In this document: in pieces, positions 30,066 through 38,425 of the stretch | Position numbering within the stretch: the stretch's first letter is position 1 | Layout: the number at the start of each line of letters is the position of its first letter | Source of the DNA: Marinobacter qingdaonensis | Lineage (GTDB): Bacteria; Pseudomonadota; Gammaproteobacteria; Pseudomonadales; Oleiphilaceae | Length of the DNA stretch: 64,000 bases | Reading direction: 5' to 3' | Assembly (NCBI RefSeq): GCF_034555935.1 | Contig: NZ_JAYDCJ010000003.1 | Location: 1,364,001 to 1,428,000 of the forward strand | Program-made: the position numbers and the translations under genes | The notes under the pieces: model-generated | The model's database searches: none | Seen by the model: only the letters and a program-made list of their open reading frames with translations | What the model was told of the DNA's origin: nothing

Positions 30066-31070
30066 TCAAGTGCTCCGGGATGGGGTTCGGGAGTTCAGCA
30101 GATAGATCAGCCAGGGCGCGCCGATCAGCGCGGTGAGCATGCCCACCGGCAATTCCTGGGGCAGTGCCAGCTGTCGCGCGAGAATGTCGGCGGCCAACAG
30201 CAGCAGGCCGCCGAGCAGGGCGCTCAGCGGGAGCCAGTATTGGGGCTGGGCGGCAAGCAGTCGCCTGGCAATGTGAGGGGCCACCAGGCCAATGAACACG
30301 ATGGGGCCTGTGAACGCGACCAGAGAGGCCGTCAATACCAGAGCCAGGATCATAAAAATGGCGCGCCAACGGGCCACCGACAGCCCCATGGCTAAGGCGA
30401 GTTCGTCGTCCAGCTGCAGCAGCCGGAACGGTCTGGGCATGGCCAGCAACGTCAGCAGCGGTAGCAGAAGCCAGGGCGCCAACATGTGCAGCTGATGCCA
30501 GCCGCGCCCCATCAGGCTGCCGGCCAGCCAGTGATAGAGCTCTGCCGCTTCCGACCCGGACACCAGGAGGATGGCCGTGGTGAGCGCCGTGGCCATCGAG
30601 GTGACTGCAATGCCGGCCAGGACGACTCGATCAGGCCGCATCTGTCGGTGGCCGGCCACGGCAAAGGTCAGTGCGCCGCCAATCAGGCCGCCGGCGAGCG
30701 CGATCATGGGAAGCCAAACGGCGTTCGGCGTGCCGAAGGTGCGCATGGCCACGGTGGCCAGGGCGGCCGACGCGATTACCCCGGTAAGTCCGGGTGACGC
30801 CAACTGATTTCGGGTGACCCCCTGCATGACGGCCCCCGCCAGCCCGAGGGCAGCGCCGCCAAGCAGGCCGATCAGGTTACGGGGCAGGCGCAGTTCGGTC
30901 ACCGTGATGGTGGTCAGAAGATCGCTGGTGCCCGCCAGCACGGTGGCCAGGGCTCCGGGCGAGACCCAGCGGGAGCCCGCCATTAATCCCAGAAGAAACA
31001 GCAGCCCCAGGGCCAGCGACAACAGGCCAAACACCGCCGGCGGGCGGAGTGAGTGTAAGGGCTCTGTCAT
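30066..31070 (-). CDS. pvuC: FecCD-family permease (PvuC-like)
   Basis: A 334-residue permease, paralogous to the next gene, with LRLPRNLIGLLGGAALGLAGAVMQGVTRN near residue 59 and GPIVFIGLVAPHIARRLL near residue 268. About nine membrane segments are visible. Its ATG overlaps the stop of the binding-protein gene by 4 bases (ATGA), so the units are translationally coupled. The two permeases together would form the transmembrane part of the siderophore importer. Confidence 0.87.
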   Translation of the reverse strand: MTEPLHSLRPPAVFGLLSLALGLLFLLGLMAGSRWVSPGALATVLAGTSDLLTTITVTELRLPRNLIGLLGGAALGLAGAVMQGVTRNQLASPGLTGVIASAALATVAMRTFGTPNAVWLPMIALAGGLIGGALTFAVAGHRQMRPDRVVLAGIAVTSMATALTTAILLVSGSEAAELYHWLAGSLMGRGWHQLHMLAPWLLLPLLTLLAMPRPFRLLQLDDELALAMGLSVARWRAIFMILALVLTASLVAFTGPIVFIGLVAPHIARRLLAAQPQYWLPLSALLGGLLLLAADILARQLALPQELPVGMLTALIGAPWLIYLLNSRTPSRST

Positions 31071-31999
31071 CGCGCTGACTCAGCCGCGGGTCCGGTCAGC
31101 AGCAGTCGTTGAATGTCGTCCAGAATCCGCTCACGGGCGATGGGGCCGGCGCCCTCCTTCCAGTAGTGGGGCACCTCATACACCCGGTCGGTCCGCACCG
31201 CGGTCAGGTAGGGCCAGATTGGGTTCAGGGTGAATGCCCGCTCGCGGCTGGTGGGCAGCAGCAGGATGACATCGGGGTCGAGCGCCAGCAGCGCCTCAAG
31301 GCTGATCCGATAGCCCAGGGGAATGCCGCTGGCGGGATTGGGGGGAGTCCCGCCGACGTGCTCGAAGTGCAACCGCTCCAGCAGTGCCGTGGGCAGGAAA
31401 TGATCGTAATACAGAAACGGTGTCTCGCTGCCGCTGGTCAGCAGGGCGATAGAGGGGCGTGTGGTATCGGGCGTTCGCGCCGCCAGGGTCTGGATTCGGG
31501 TCCGAAAGCTGCGATTCAGTTCGGCGGCCTGGTTGCTCGCCCCCAGGGCCTGCCCCACCAGGTCCACGGCCCGGGTGCTGTCGTCGATGGTGATCAGGTC
31601 GAGGGCCAGCAGGGGCGCAATCCCGTTGATCTGCTGACGATCCTTTTCGGTGTATCGACGGATGCCGATGACCAGATCCGGTTGGATCGACGACATGACC
31701 TCCAGATTGGGCTGGTGGCGGGGTCCAAGGATAGGGACGCCGGCCAGTCGGGATGCCAGGTAGTCCGGCACCCCTTCAACCCCATAGTCGGTGATGGCCG
31801 CGGGCGTGCGCCCGAGGGCGAGCGCCGCGTCGGCACCGAAAGTGGATATGGCGGCCGGACGAGTGGCCGGCTCGGACAACCGCAGGCTAGCCCCGCGGTC
31901 GTCCGTCAGCTCGATGGCGCCGTCATCCGACCAGCCTGGCGTTGGAGCCAGCAGGATCACAAGCAGGATCCGGGTAATGCGTTTGCCAAGGCTCATCAT
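31067..31999 (-). CDS. pvuB: Periplasmic ferric-siderophore binding protein (PvuB-like)
   Basis: A 310-residue protein with a signal peptide (about 1-24, no lipobox) and a class III, FhuD/FepB-type binding fold: AISTFGADAALALGRTPAAITDYG, QPNLEVMSSIQPDLVIGIRRYTEKD and LLALDPDVILLLPTS. The long single helix between lobes fits the run near residues 170-190. The ATG overlaps the receptor stop (TGATG). It would carry iron-vibrioferrin from the receptor to PvuCDE. Confidence 0.87.
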   Translation of the reverse strand: MMSLGKRITRILLVILLAPTPGWSDDGAIELTDDRGASLRLSEPATRPAAISTFGADAALALGRTPAAITDYGVEGVPDYLASRLAGVPILGPRHQPNLEVMSSIQPDLVIGIRRYTEKDRQQINGIAPLLALDLITIDDSTRAVDLVGQALGASNQAAELNRSFRTRIQTLAARTPDTTRPSIALLTSGSETPFLYYDHFLPTALLERLHFEHVGGTPPNPASGIPLGYRISLEALLALDPDVILLLPTSRERAFTLNPIWPYLTAVRTDRVYEVPHYWKEGAGPIARERILDDIQRLLLTGPAAESAR

Positions 32000-34098
32000 C
32001 AGAAGTCGAGCTGCGCCTCGAGGATGAAGCTGCGACCCGGCTGAGGTACCCGCCCAACCGGACTGACGTCCACTCCGCGGAAGTAGTAGTCCTCATCGAG
32101 CAGGTTGTTGACCGCCAGGCCGAGGTTCAGCACGCGATCCCCGCCCACGGCGAAGTCGCGCCCGACGCGGGTGTTGACCAGGTGGTAATGCGGCAGCTTG
32201 CCGGCACTGCCATTGTCGGTTTCCTGCTCGGTGTTGTCGGCATCGCTGTAGCTGGAGCTGACGTAGATCCAGTTCAGGCTCGCGTCCCAGCGCTGGTAGC
32301 TGTAAGTGGTATCGGCGCTCACCTTGTGGTTGGGCGCGTTCGGCAGTTCATTGCCCTCGTTGGCGCCGGAACGCTGTTCGGTATCCAGGTAGGTGTACCC
32401 CAGACCAAACGTCCAGTGGTTGTTCAGGCGCCATTGATTGCTCAGTTCAATGCCCTGGTGGCGGGTCTCACCCAGGTTTTCGAACCGGCTGGACGACCGG
32501 TTGAACTGGATCTGGTCGTCGTAGTCGATGCGGAACAAGGTCGCCGAGGTCAGCAGGTCCGGGGTGGCCTGCAGGCGGGCTCCCAGCTCGTGGTTCCAAG
32601 CGGTTTCGTTGGCCACCGCGCCTTCGCGGGTGGTCTGGGCAATCTGAACCGGCACCAGCGAACGTTGGCTGTTGGCAAACAGGAACAGATCACGGCTGGC
32701 CTGGTAGCCCAGGGTCAGGCCCGGCAGCAGTTCCTCTGCATTGTTTTCCTCGGTGTTGCCGCTGAGGTTGTCGCGGAAGTCCATGTCCACATCCTCGTAC
32801 CGCAGCCCCGGCGTTACGGTCAGGCGGTCATCCAGGAAGGACATGGTGTCGCTGACGTAGAGCGCCACAGCGCGCGTGTCCAGGTGCCAATCCCGGGCCT
32901 CGGAGCGCGAGTTGTCCGACAGGTCGCGGCGGTTAACGTCGAACTCAACGTCTTCGCTGACGAACCGGGTGCCCACGGTAATGTCGTGGCGGCCATGCCG
33001 GAAGGCAATTTTGGGTTCGGTGCCAAACACCGTGAACAGGCGCGGTGAGTCGGCGACGTGGGTGGAGTCACGGCCCGGATCGGCCCAATGGCCGTCGCCA
33101 CTCAGGTTCTGGCCGAAGTAGAAGGTGCGGTCGGCATCGTGAACGAAGTTGCGCCAGCTGAACTCAACGTCGTTGGTGGGCGTGTAGGTCCAGGTGACAT
33201 TGGCCCGGGTCATGTCGGCCTCATACCCGTCGTAAGGCCGCTGGCTCTGGGTGCGGTCCTGCTCGTAGGCGCTCGGTGTTAGTGCGCCGGGCAGTTCCGC
33301 GTCCACCCGATAATACTGCAGCTGGGAGGCCAGCTCGTGCTGGTCATTCAGATAGTAGCGGGCATCCAGGATCAGGTTATCGACCTTGGTGTCCGAATGC
33401 TCACGAAAACCATCGCCGCGCTGCACATTCGCCTGGAATTGCAGGTCAAGGTTTTTGGTAGCTGGCCCACCGACCCGGTAATAGGTGTCGGTCAGCACGT
33501 TGCCCGTCTCTTCGGCAATGGTGACCCTTTCCCGGAGCGTTTGGGAGAGCGTGCCGGGAATGGGCTTGGTGACAAAGTTCACCACCCCGCCCACGTTGTT
33601 GGGGCCGTAGTGGACGGCGGCACCACCGCGCACGATATCAACCACCTCAAGACTCGGCAGGGTGACCGGGAACAGCGACACGCCCACGTTGCTGTACGGA
33701 CCAATGGCGATGGGGTAACCGTCCATCAGGATCTGCAGGCGCTCACTTCGCAGCGGATTCAAGCCGCGAACGCCGATGTTCGGCAGGATTCCCGTGCCGG
33801 TTTCATCCAGCACCACCAGGCCGGGGACCGGCCGCAGGGCGTCTTCGAGGTTGAGCGCGCCGCGCGCCTGCAATTCCTCTTCCTCGACGACCGTGCGGGC
33901 ACCGGTGTAGGTCTTCTCCGATTCCTTGGTGGGCGGCCCGAGCCAGTCCGCGGTCACCTTCAGTCCGGGCAGCAGGGTGGGCGTCTTCGCGTCCTGCGCC
34001 AGGGCGGAGGACGCTCCGCCAGCGAGAAAGGGAAGCAGCGCAATGGCCGCCGACAACGGGTGGCGCTTTAGAGGGGGGCAAACTACCGAATTTAGCAT
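31999..34098 (-). CDS. pvuA: TonB-dependent ferric-vibrioferrin receptor (PvuA-like)
   Basis: A 699-residue outer-membrane receptor. The signal peptide ends SALAQDA; there is no long N-terminal signalling domain, so it does not act through an anti-sigma factor. The plug domain (about 45-190) has ARTVVEEEELQARGALNLEDALRPVPGLVV and NIGVRGLNPLRSERLQILMDG-type marks; the barrel ends EAQLDF with a terminal Phe. The ATG at 34098 is preceded by GGAGAACCCC. A Fur-box-like site and promoter lie just upstream. Vibrio has a second receptor gene, psuA; none is present here. Confidence 0.88.
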   Translation of the reverse strand: MLNSVVCPPLKRHPLSAAIALLPFLAGGASSALAQDAKTPTLLPGLKVTADWLGPPTKESEKTYTGARTVVEEEELQARGALNLEDALRPVPGLVVLDETGTGILPNIGVRGLNPLRSERLQILMDGYPIAIGPYSNVGVSLFPVTLPSLEVVDIVRGGAAVHYGPNNVGGVVNFVTKPIPGTLSQTLRERVTIAEETGNVLTDTYYRVGGPATKNLDLQFQANVQRGDGFREHSDTKVDNLILDARYYLNDQHELASQLQYYRVDAELPGALTPSAYEQDRTQSQRPYDGYEADMTRANVTWTYTPTNDVEFSWRNFVHDADRTFYFGQNLSGDGHWADPGRDSTHVADSPRLFTVFGTEPKIAFRHGRHDITVGTRFVSEDVEFDVNRRDLSDNSRSEARDWHLDTRAVALYVSDTMSFLDDRLTVTPGLRYEDVDMDFRDNLSGNTEENNAEELLPGLTLGYQASRDLFLFANSQRSLVPVQIAQTTREGAVANETAWNHELGARLQATPDLLTSATLFRIDYDDQIQFNRSSSRFENLGETRHQGIELSNQWRLNNHWTFGLGYTYLDTEQRSGANEGNELPNAPNHKVSADTTYSYQRWDASLNWIYVSSSYSDADNTEQETDNGSAGKLPHYHLVNTRVGRDFAVGGDRVLNLGLAVNNLLDEDYYFRGVDVSPVGRVPQPGRSFILEAQLDF

Positions 34099-34132
34099 GG
34101 GGTTCTCCAGCTTGTTCTTAATTTTAGTGCGC

Positions 34133-34160
34133 ATTGTACTGATAATAATTCGCATTACAA
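34133..34160 (-). promoter_or_regulatory. Promoter of pvuA (-35 TTGTAA, -10 TACAAT)
   Basis: On the minus strand TTGTAA (34155-34160) and TACAAT (34133-34138) are 16 bases apart, pointing at pvuA 35 bases away. The Fur-box-like sequence fills the spacer. Confidence 0.65.
34140..34154. promoter_or_regulatory. Fur-box-like site before pvuA
   Basis: TGATAATAATTCGCA matches the 7-1-7 Fur motif (TGATAAT-n-ATTATCA) with a perfect left half and 5 of 7 in the right half. It lies between the -35 and -10 boxes of the pvuA promoter, the usual place for iron repression. Confidence 0.75.
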
Positions 34161-34198
34161 TTGTGTTTTTTGGGATGGCTGTGCCCGTTGGACCCTGA

Positions 34199-35401
34199 TC
34201 ACTCGATAAAAACCTCCTGCGGGGCCGGGTGCATCAGAAACTGTTGGTGGGAGATATTCCAGGCGTAGGCACCTGCGTATTCAAAGGTCACCAGGTCTCC
34301 GACTGAGAGCGACGGGATTGGGACCTGTCGGGCGAAGACGTCCTTGGGGGTGCAGAGCTGACCGACCAGGGTGATTGACTGCTTGGCCACGGCGGGTTCA
34401 TCACGCTGGTTGTCGCCCGTCTTAAGGATTTGAAACGGGTGATTATGGGACTGGGCGGCGGGTGTCCTGAAGTGGTGGGTGCCCCCGCGACAGATGGCGA
34501 ACCATTCCTCCCCACACGCCTTGATGTCCAACACCTCGGCGACGTAATAACCGCAGGCGGCGGTCAACGCCCGGCCGCATTCGAACCGAATTCGCCAGGG
34601 GCGATGCTGGTAACGCGCCAACACTTCGGCCAGGCCGCCGGTAAATCCCTCCCAGTCAAACTGATGGGATGGTTCGAGATAATTGATGCCGATGCCGCCG
34701 CCGACGTTAATTTGGTCAATGGTCAGCCCGAATTCCTGCTCCCAGCGTTGCACCGTGGCCAGATAGCGATCGATCAGATCGAGGTGGCGTTGGGCGTCGA
34801 GCTGGTGGGACAGTAGGTGAAAGTGGAAGCCCCGCAGTCGGATTCGCGCCTGGTGCGCGAGGATCCTCAGTGCCTCGTCGATACAGCCTTCTTCCATGCC
34901 GAAAGGGGTCGGGAGCCCGCCCATGGTGAGTCGGGTCGAGGGGGCCGTGTCCAGTTCCAGGTTGATGCGCAGCAGAATGTCCTGTGTGTGGTTTCGGCGT
35001 TCGGCCAGAGTGCACAGTCGCCGCAGTTCCAGCAGGCTTTCCACATGGATGACCTCCACGTTACGGGCGAGGGCGTCGTCGAGCTCCGATTCCAGTTTTC
35101 CGGGGCCCCCGAAGATGACCGGAATGGTTGGGAAATGAGTGCGGACCCAATCCAGCTCACCGCCGGAGGCCACCTCGAACCCGTGTACCAGGGGGGCTAG
35201 CGTTTGCAATACCGGCAGCGTCGGGTTTGCCTTGACGGCGTAGAACATGTCGCAGTTGTCCGGCAAGGCTTGGACGATCCGGGCAATGTGGGTGCGCAGG
35301 GCGGGCAGGTCGTAGATGTAGGCGCAGAGCGGGTCGCGACTTTCGGCTTTCAGGTCGCGTGCGACCTGCTCAACGCGGTTGGGGATGTCAGACACTGGCA
35401 C
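34199..35401 (-). CDS. pvsE: PLP-dependent decarboxylase of siderophore synthesis (PvsE-like)
   Basis: A 400-residue group IV (alanine-racemase-fold) decarboxylase related to DAP/ornithine decarboxylases and to SbnH. The PLP lysine is Lys57 in FYAVKANPTLPVL; RGFHFHLLSHQ, INVGGGIGINY and FECGRALTAACGYYVAEV follow in family order. In vibrioferrin synthesis PvsE is thought to decarboxylate a citryl-serine intermediate to the ethanolamine form. The frame is open from a TTG at 35419, but the ribosome site AGGAG (35408-35412) points to the GTG at 35401. It overlaps pvsD slightly and is the last gene of the synthesis unit. Confidence 0.87.
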   Translation of the reverse strand: MPVSDIPNRVEQVARDLKAESRDPLCAYIYDLPALRTHIARIVQALPDNCDMFYAVKANPTLPVLQTLAPLVHGFEVASGGELDWVRTHFPTIPVIFGGPGKLESELDDALARNVEVIHVESLLELRRLCTLAERRNHTQDILLRINLELDTAPSTRLTMGGLPTPFGMEEGCIDEALRILAHQARIRLRGFHFHLLSHQLDAQRHLDLIDRYLATVQRWEQEFGLTIDQINVGGGIGINYLEPSHQFDWEGFTGGLAEVLARYQHRPWRIRFECGRALTAACGYYVAEVLDIKACGEEWFAICRGGTHHFRTPAAQSHNHPFQILKTGDNQRDEPAVAKQSITLVGQLCTPKDVFARQVPIPSLSVGDLVTFEYAGAYAWNISHQQFLMHPAPQEVFIE

Positions 35402-37238
35402 TTGTCTCTCCTGTAGCAATGGGGTGTAGGGGCGTTGGGGGCAGCGGGTTGGTTACCCAGGTGTAGTCCGAATCGCGATCGGCCCGTTTGAACACACGGG
35501 TTAACAGGTTGCTCTTGTTTGGGATGGGCGCGCCCGCCAGCAGTTCGCCCAGTACCTGGTTGGCCCAGGCATCCTCAGAGTTTGCCAGCCAGCGCCCTAT
35601 CACCTGGGCGAGGCAGGACCAGAGTCGCGCTTCCGTGTCCGGTGTGCCCTGGCTGAGGCAGGCGACCACCTGGAACAGATGATTGACCAGCAGGCAGTAG
35701 GCGACACGTTTCCAGGCCTTGCCTGGGGAATAGTGAATCGACGCGAGGGTGTCGGGGTCCAGGGTGTCGGGCAAGGTCCCGGACCAGCGATCGGGCACCA
35801 GCTTGGTGCCCTCCAGGTCACGTACAAAAACCTGGACGGGGTAACCGTCCCGAAGGCCCACCACCACATTCTGGAGATGGGGCTCGAACACGACGCCCTG
35901 ATGGAACAGTGCTTCGAGCAGTGGCGGCACCAGCAGGTTGAGATACTGCTCAAACCAGGCCGTTCTTGCCTGCATCTCCGGGAGCCCGGCGTGACCTGCC
36001 CAGCGGCGCACGGCCTCGGTCGCCGGACACAGGCCATACCGGTCTTCGGTAAACAGGGCGGCGGCCAGTAAGGGCGTGACCCCGGCCGACAGGTGTTGCT
36101 CGACGTTGTCCCTGAGGATGACCCCGAAGCCCTCCGCAATGAATCGGCGGTCTGAGCTGTCCAGGTCCGAAAAATCGAGGGTTTGGAATCCGGGCTCGTA
36201 CAGGAGACGAAACCCGGGCCACGGGGCCAGCGACGGCTCGAGGTGCGCTTTCAGGGCGCTGGATAAGGTGACCGCACTGTTGAGTTCGTACACCGCATTT
36301 TTCCGAACGCAGTTGGTCAGTCGGACGTGGGTGGAGAACTTCAGGAAAAAAGGCGCACCGGGGTTATACAGGGTGCGCACGGAGGCCGTGGGGTAGTACC
36401 TCGGGCCTGCCTGACCAAGGGGCACCAGCCGACCGGACCGAATGGCGCTGCGAACCAGCGGCTGACGCATCAGGTACCGTGCCTGCCAGGGATGAACCGG
36501 TAATGGGATCATGCCCTCTGGCAGGTCCAAGTCGGTGTCGGTGGCCGCCAGATCAGCGGGGTTTTTCAGCTCTCCGCCGCGCAGCACATCCTCCGGTTTG
36601 ACGGCAAAGTAGAAGAGCGCGAAGCCTGCGCCCAGTTCCGGTGAATACTGCAGGATGTCCTCGGCGTCGAAGCCTTCCCGCGATTTTGGGGCCGGGTGAA
36701 ACCGGTGTCCGAAGCACAGGGATTGCTCAGACCAGCGAAAGGCCCCGAGACCTTGCCCCCAGTGCTGGGGCACCCGGGAGTAGGCCAGTGCAGTAGCCAT
36801 CACCCGTCGGCTCAGCAGGATCTGCCGGTAAAGGTCACCGTTGAAGGGGTGATCGAAACGATCGGCCAGATGGTTAAGAATCAGCCGGGCGAGCTGCTCC
36901 AGGCCCAGTATACGCCAGCTCCTTTGCGGCGATTTCAGGTACGGGGGCGACAGGTAGCGATAGTTGCAGGTCCTGGAATCCCCGGCGATGGCGATCAGCA
37001 GCAGGTCTTCGGAGTCGGGGAAGCTGATCTGGAGGATTCTGGCGGAGTCCAGTGCCTGGCGAATGCGGAGCGCCTGGGGCCACATCTGGCTGGCGCCAGC
37101 GTCGTGTACGGTCAGTTCGTCTGCAGGCTGGGCGATGTCCCGGCAGTAACAGTTCAGCAGGGCTTCCATGCTGGCCTGGTCTGCCTGGAAATCGCAATGT
37201 TGATCCCGGAAGTGTTGGTGGGATGCGGTCATGGACAT
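35388..37238 (-). CDS. pvsD: NIS siderophore synthetase, IucA/IucC family (PvsD-like)
   Basis: A 616-residue NRPS-independent siderophore synthetase that condenses a carboxylic acid with an amine or alcohol using ATP. The ATP-binding motif is FGHRFHPAPKSREGF (about 177-190), followed by KFSTHVRLTNCVRKN (about 310) and, near the C-terminus, VFVRDLEGTKL. PvsD of Vibrio has been linked to joining citrate and L-serine; this assignment rests on gene order and length. The ATG follows AAAAGGAATAG and lies 5 bases after the exporter gene. Confidence 0.88.
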   Translation of the reverse strand: MSMTASHQHFRDQHCDFQADQASMEALLNCYCRDIAQPADELTVHDAGASQMWPQALRIRQALDSARILQISFPDSEDLLLIAIAGDSRTCNYRYLSPPYLKSPQRSWRILGLEQLARLILNHLADRFDHPFNGDLYRQILLSRRVMATALAYSRVPQHWGQGLGAFRWSEQSLCFGHRFHPAPKSREGFDAEDILQYSPELGAGFALFYFAVKPEDVLRGGELKNPADLAATDTDLDLPEGMIPLPVHPWQARYLMRQPLVRSAIRSGRLVPLGQAGPRYYPTASVRTLYNPGAPFFLKFSTHVRLTNCVRKNAVYELNSAVTLSSALKAHLEPSLAPWPGFRLLYEPGFQTLDFSDLDSSDRRFIAEGFGVILRDNVEQHLSAGVTPLLAAALFTEDRYGLCPATEAVRRWAGHAGLPEMQARTAWFEQYLNLLVPPLLEALFHQGVVFEPHLQNVVVGLRDGYPVQVFVRDLEGTKLVPDRWSGTLPDTLDPDTLASIHYSPGKAWKRVAYCLLVNHLFQVVACLSQGTPDTEARLWSCLAQVIGRWLANSEDAWANQVLGELLAGAPIPNKSNLLTRVFKRADRDSDYTWVTNPLPPTPLHPIATGETSASV

Positions 37239-37243
37239 CGGAG

Positions 37244-38425
37244 CTATTCCTTTTCAAGACAGTGGTGGTGAGCAACAGCCTCTTCTCGTGGGCGCAAGGT
37301 GCTGATCAGAAGTGTCAGCGTCGCCGTGGCGGCGCCGAGCCAGAGTGGGGCTGCCAGGTCCCCAAGGCCGGCGGTAACCCCGGCCAGCAGTCCAGCGGCG
37401 ACTCCGGCCCATTTCCCGATGCCGTCGAGGGTGCCGAAGTGCCGGCCGGCTCCGGCGGCGCTGGCCAGTCGCGCGGTTTCCCGGTTGATGGCGAACAGGC
37501 AAAGCGTCATTCCCACCCCCATGGCGAGTCGGCCGAGCATCAGGGTGGTGATTGTGTCGGCTACCGCCTGAATGAGGTAGGACACGGCAAACACGGCCAG
37601 GCCCACGGGCAGCATCGAAGCGCGTCGGGAAGCCTGGAATGATCGATACGGTGTCAGCAGCACCGCCAGGTAGACCCCGTGGGGCAGGCTGTAGAGCAGG
37701 CCTGCCATGGCCGTGCTGCTGTCGGTCAGGGCCTGGGTCCATGGGATGAAGTAGGGAAAGCTGGCGACCAGGGAAAAGTTGAACCCAAAATGCAGCAGGG
37801 CGAGGCGTTGCCATTCTCCGGTTGGTGAGCCTCGGTTTTCCTGTGTCTCGTTGGAACGGGCGGCCGCGTCGGATGCGTCTGCCGGTGCAAACTGCCAGAT
37901 CAGTAACACCGACAGCAGTGGCAGAAACGCCAGGAGCAGATAGAGATCCTGGGCTGGCACCTGGGTCATGAGGACACCAAACAGAACCGGTGCCAGCAGC
38001 ATTGCGGATCGGGCCGACCCCTGCATCCAGTTCAGGGCCTGAGCCAGCGTCTGGCCCTGTGCCAGCGTCGAAAGGTAAGCGCTGGAGGCGGCAAAGGTTC
38101 CGCCGAGAAATCCCTGGAGGGCCAGGGCCAGTGCAAACCACATTACGTTTGGCGCGAGCCCGGCCAGAACAAAGGCCCCTGCCAGTCCGAGCTGAGCCCG
38201 CAGCAGCGACCAGCGGCGGCCGTGGCGATCGGCAACCCTGCCCCAGAATGGCGCCGACAGCGCGGTGCACACGGTGGGGATGATGTAAAACCAGCCTACC
38301 CAGGCGGGTGCGCTGACGGCAAAGGCGTCGGCCAGGATCACTCCGAAAAACGGAGGCATCCCCAGGGCGATCAGCGCCGCCGTGAAGTGACTGATCAGAA
38401 CCACCGACAGGATGCGTCGGCTCAT
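37244..38425 (-). CDS. pvsC: MFS siderophore exporter (PvsC-like)
   Basis: A 393-residue major facilitator with about twelve membrane segments. The cytoplasmic loop between segments 2 and 3 reads GRVADRHGRRWSLL, the MFS signature, and a polar central loop (about 195-215) splits the halves. Lying between two NIS synthetase genes, it is the expected exporter of finished siderophore, as PvsC in Vibrio. The ATG overlaps the pvsB stop by 4 bases. Confidence 0.87.
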   Translation of the reverse strand: MSRRILSVVLISHFTAALIALGMPPFFGVILADAFAVSAPAWVGWFYIIPTVCTALSAPFWGRVADRHGRRWSLLRAQLGLAGAFVLAGLAPNVMWFALALALQGFLGGTFAASSAYLSTLAQGQTLAQALNWMQGSARSAMLLAPVLFGVLMTQVPAQDLYLLLAFLPLLSVLLIWQFAPADASDAAARSNETQENRGSPTGEWQRLALLHFGFNFSLVASFPYFIPWTQALTDSSTAMAGLLYSLPHGVYLAVLLTPYRSFQASRRASMLPVGLAVFAVSYLIQAVADTITTLMLGRLAMGVGMTLCLFAINRETARLASAAGAGRHFGTLDGIGKWAGVAAGLLAGVTAGLGDLAAPLWLGAATATLTLLISTLRPREEAVAHHHCLEKE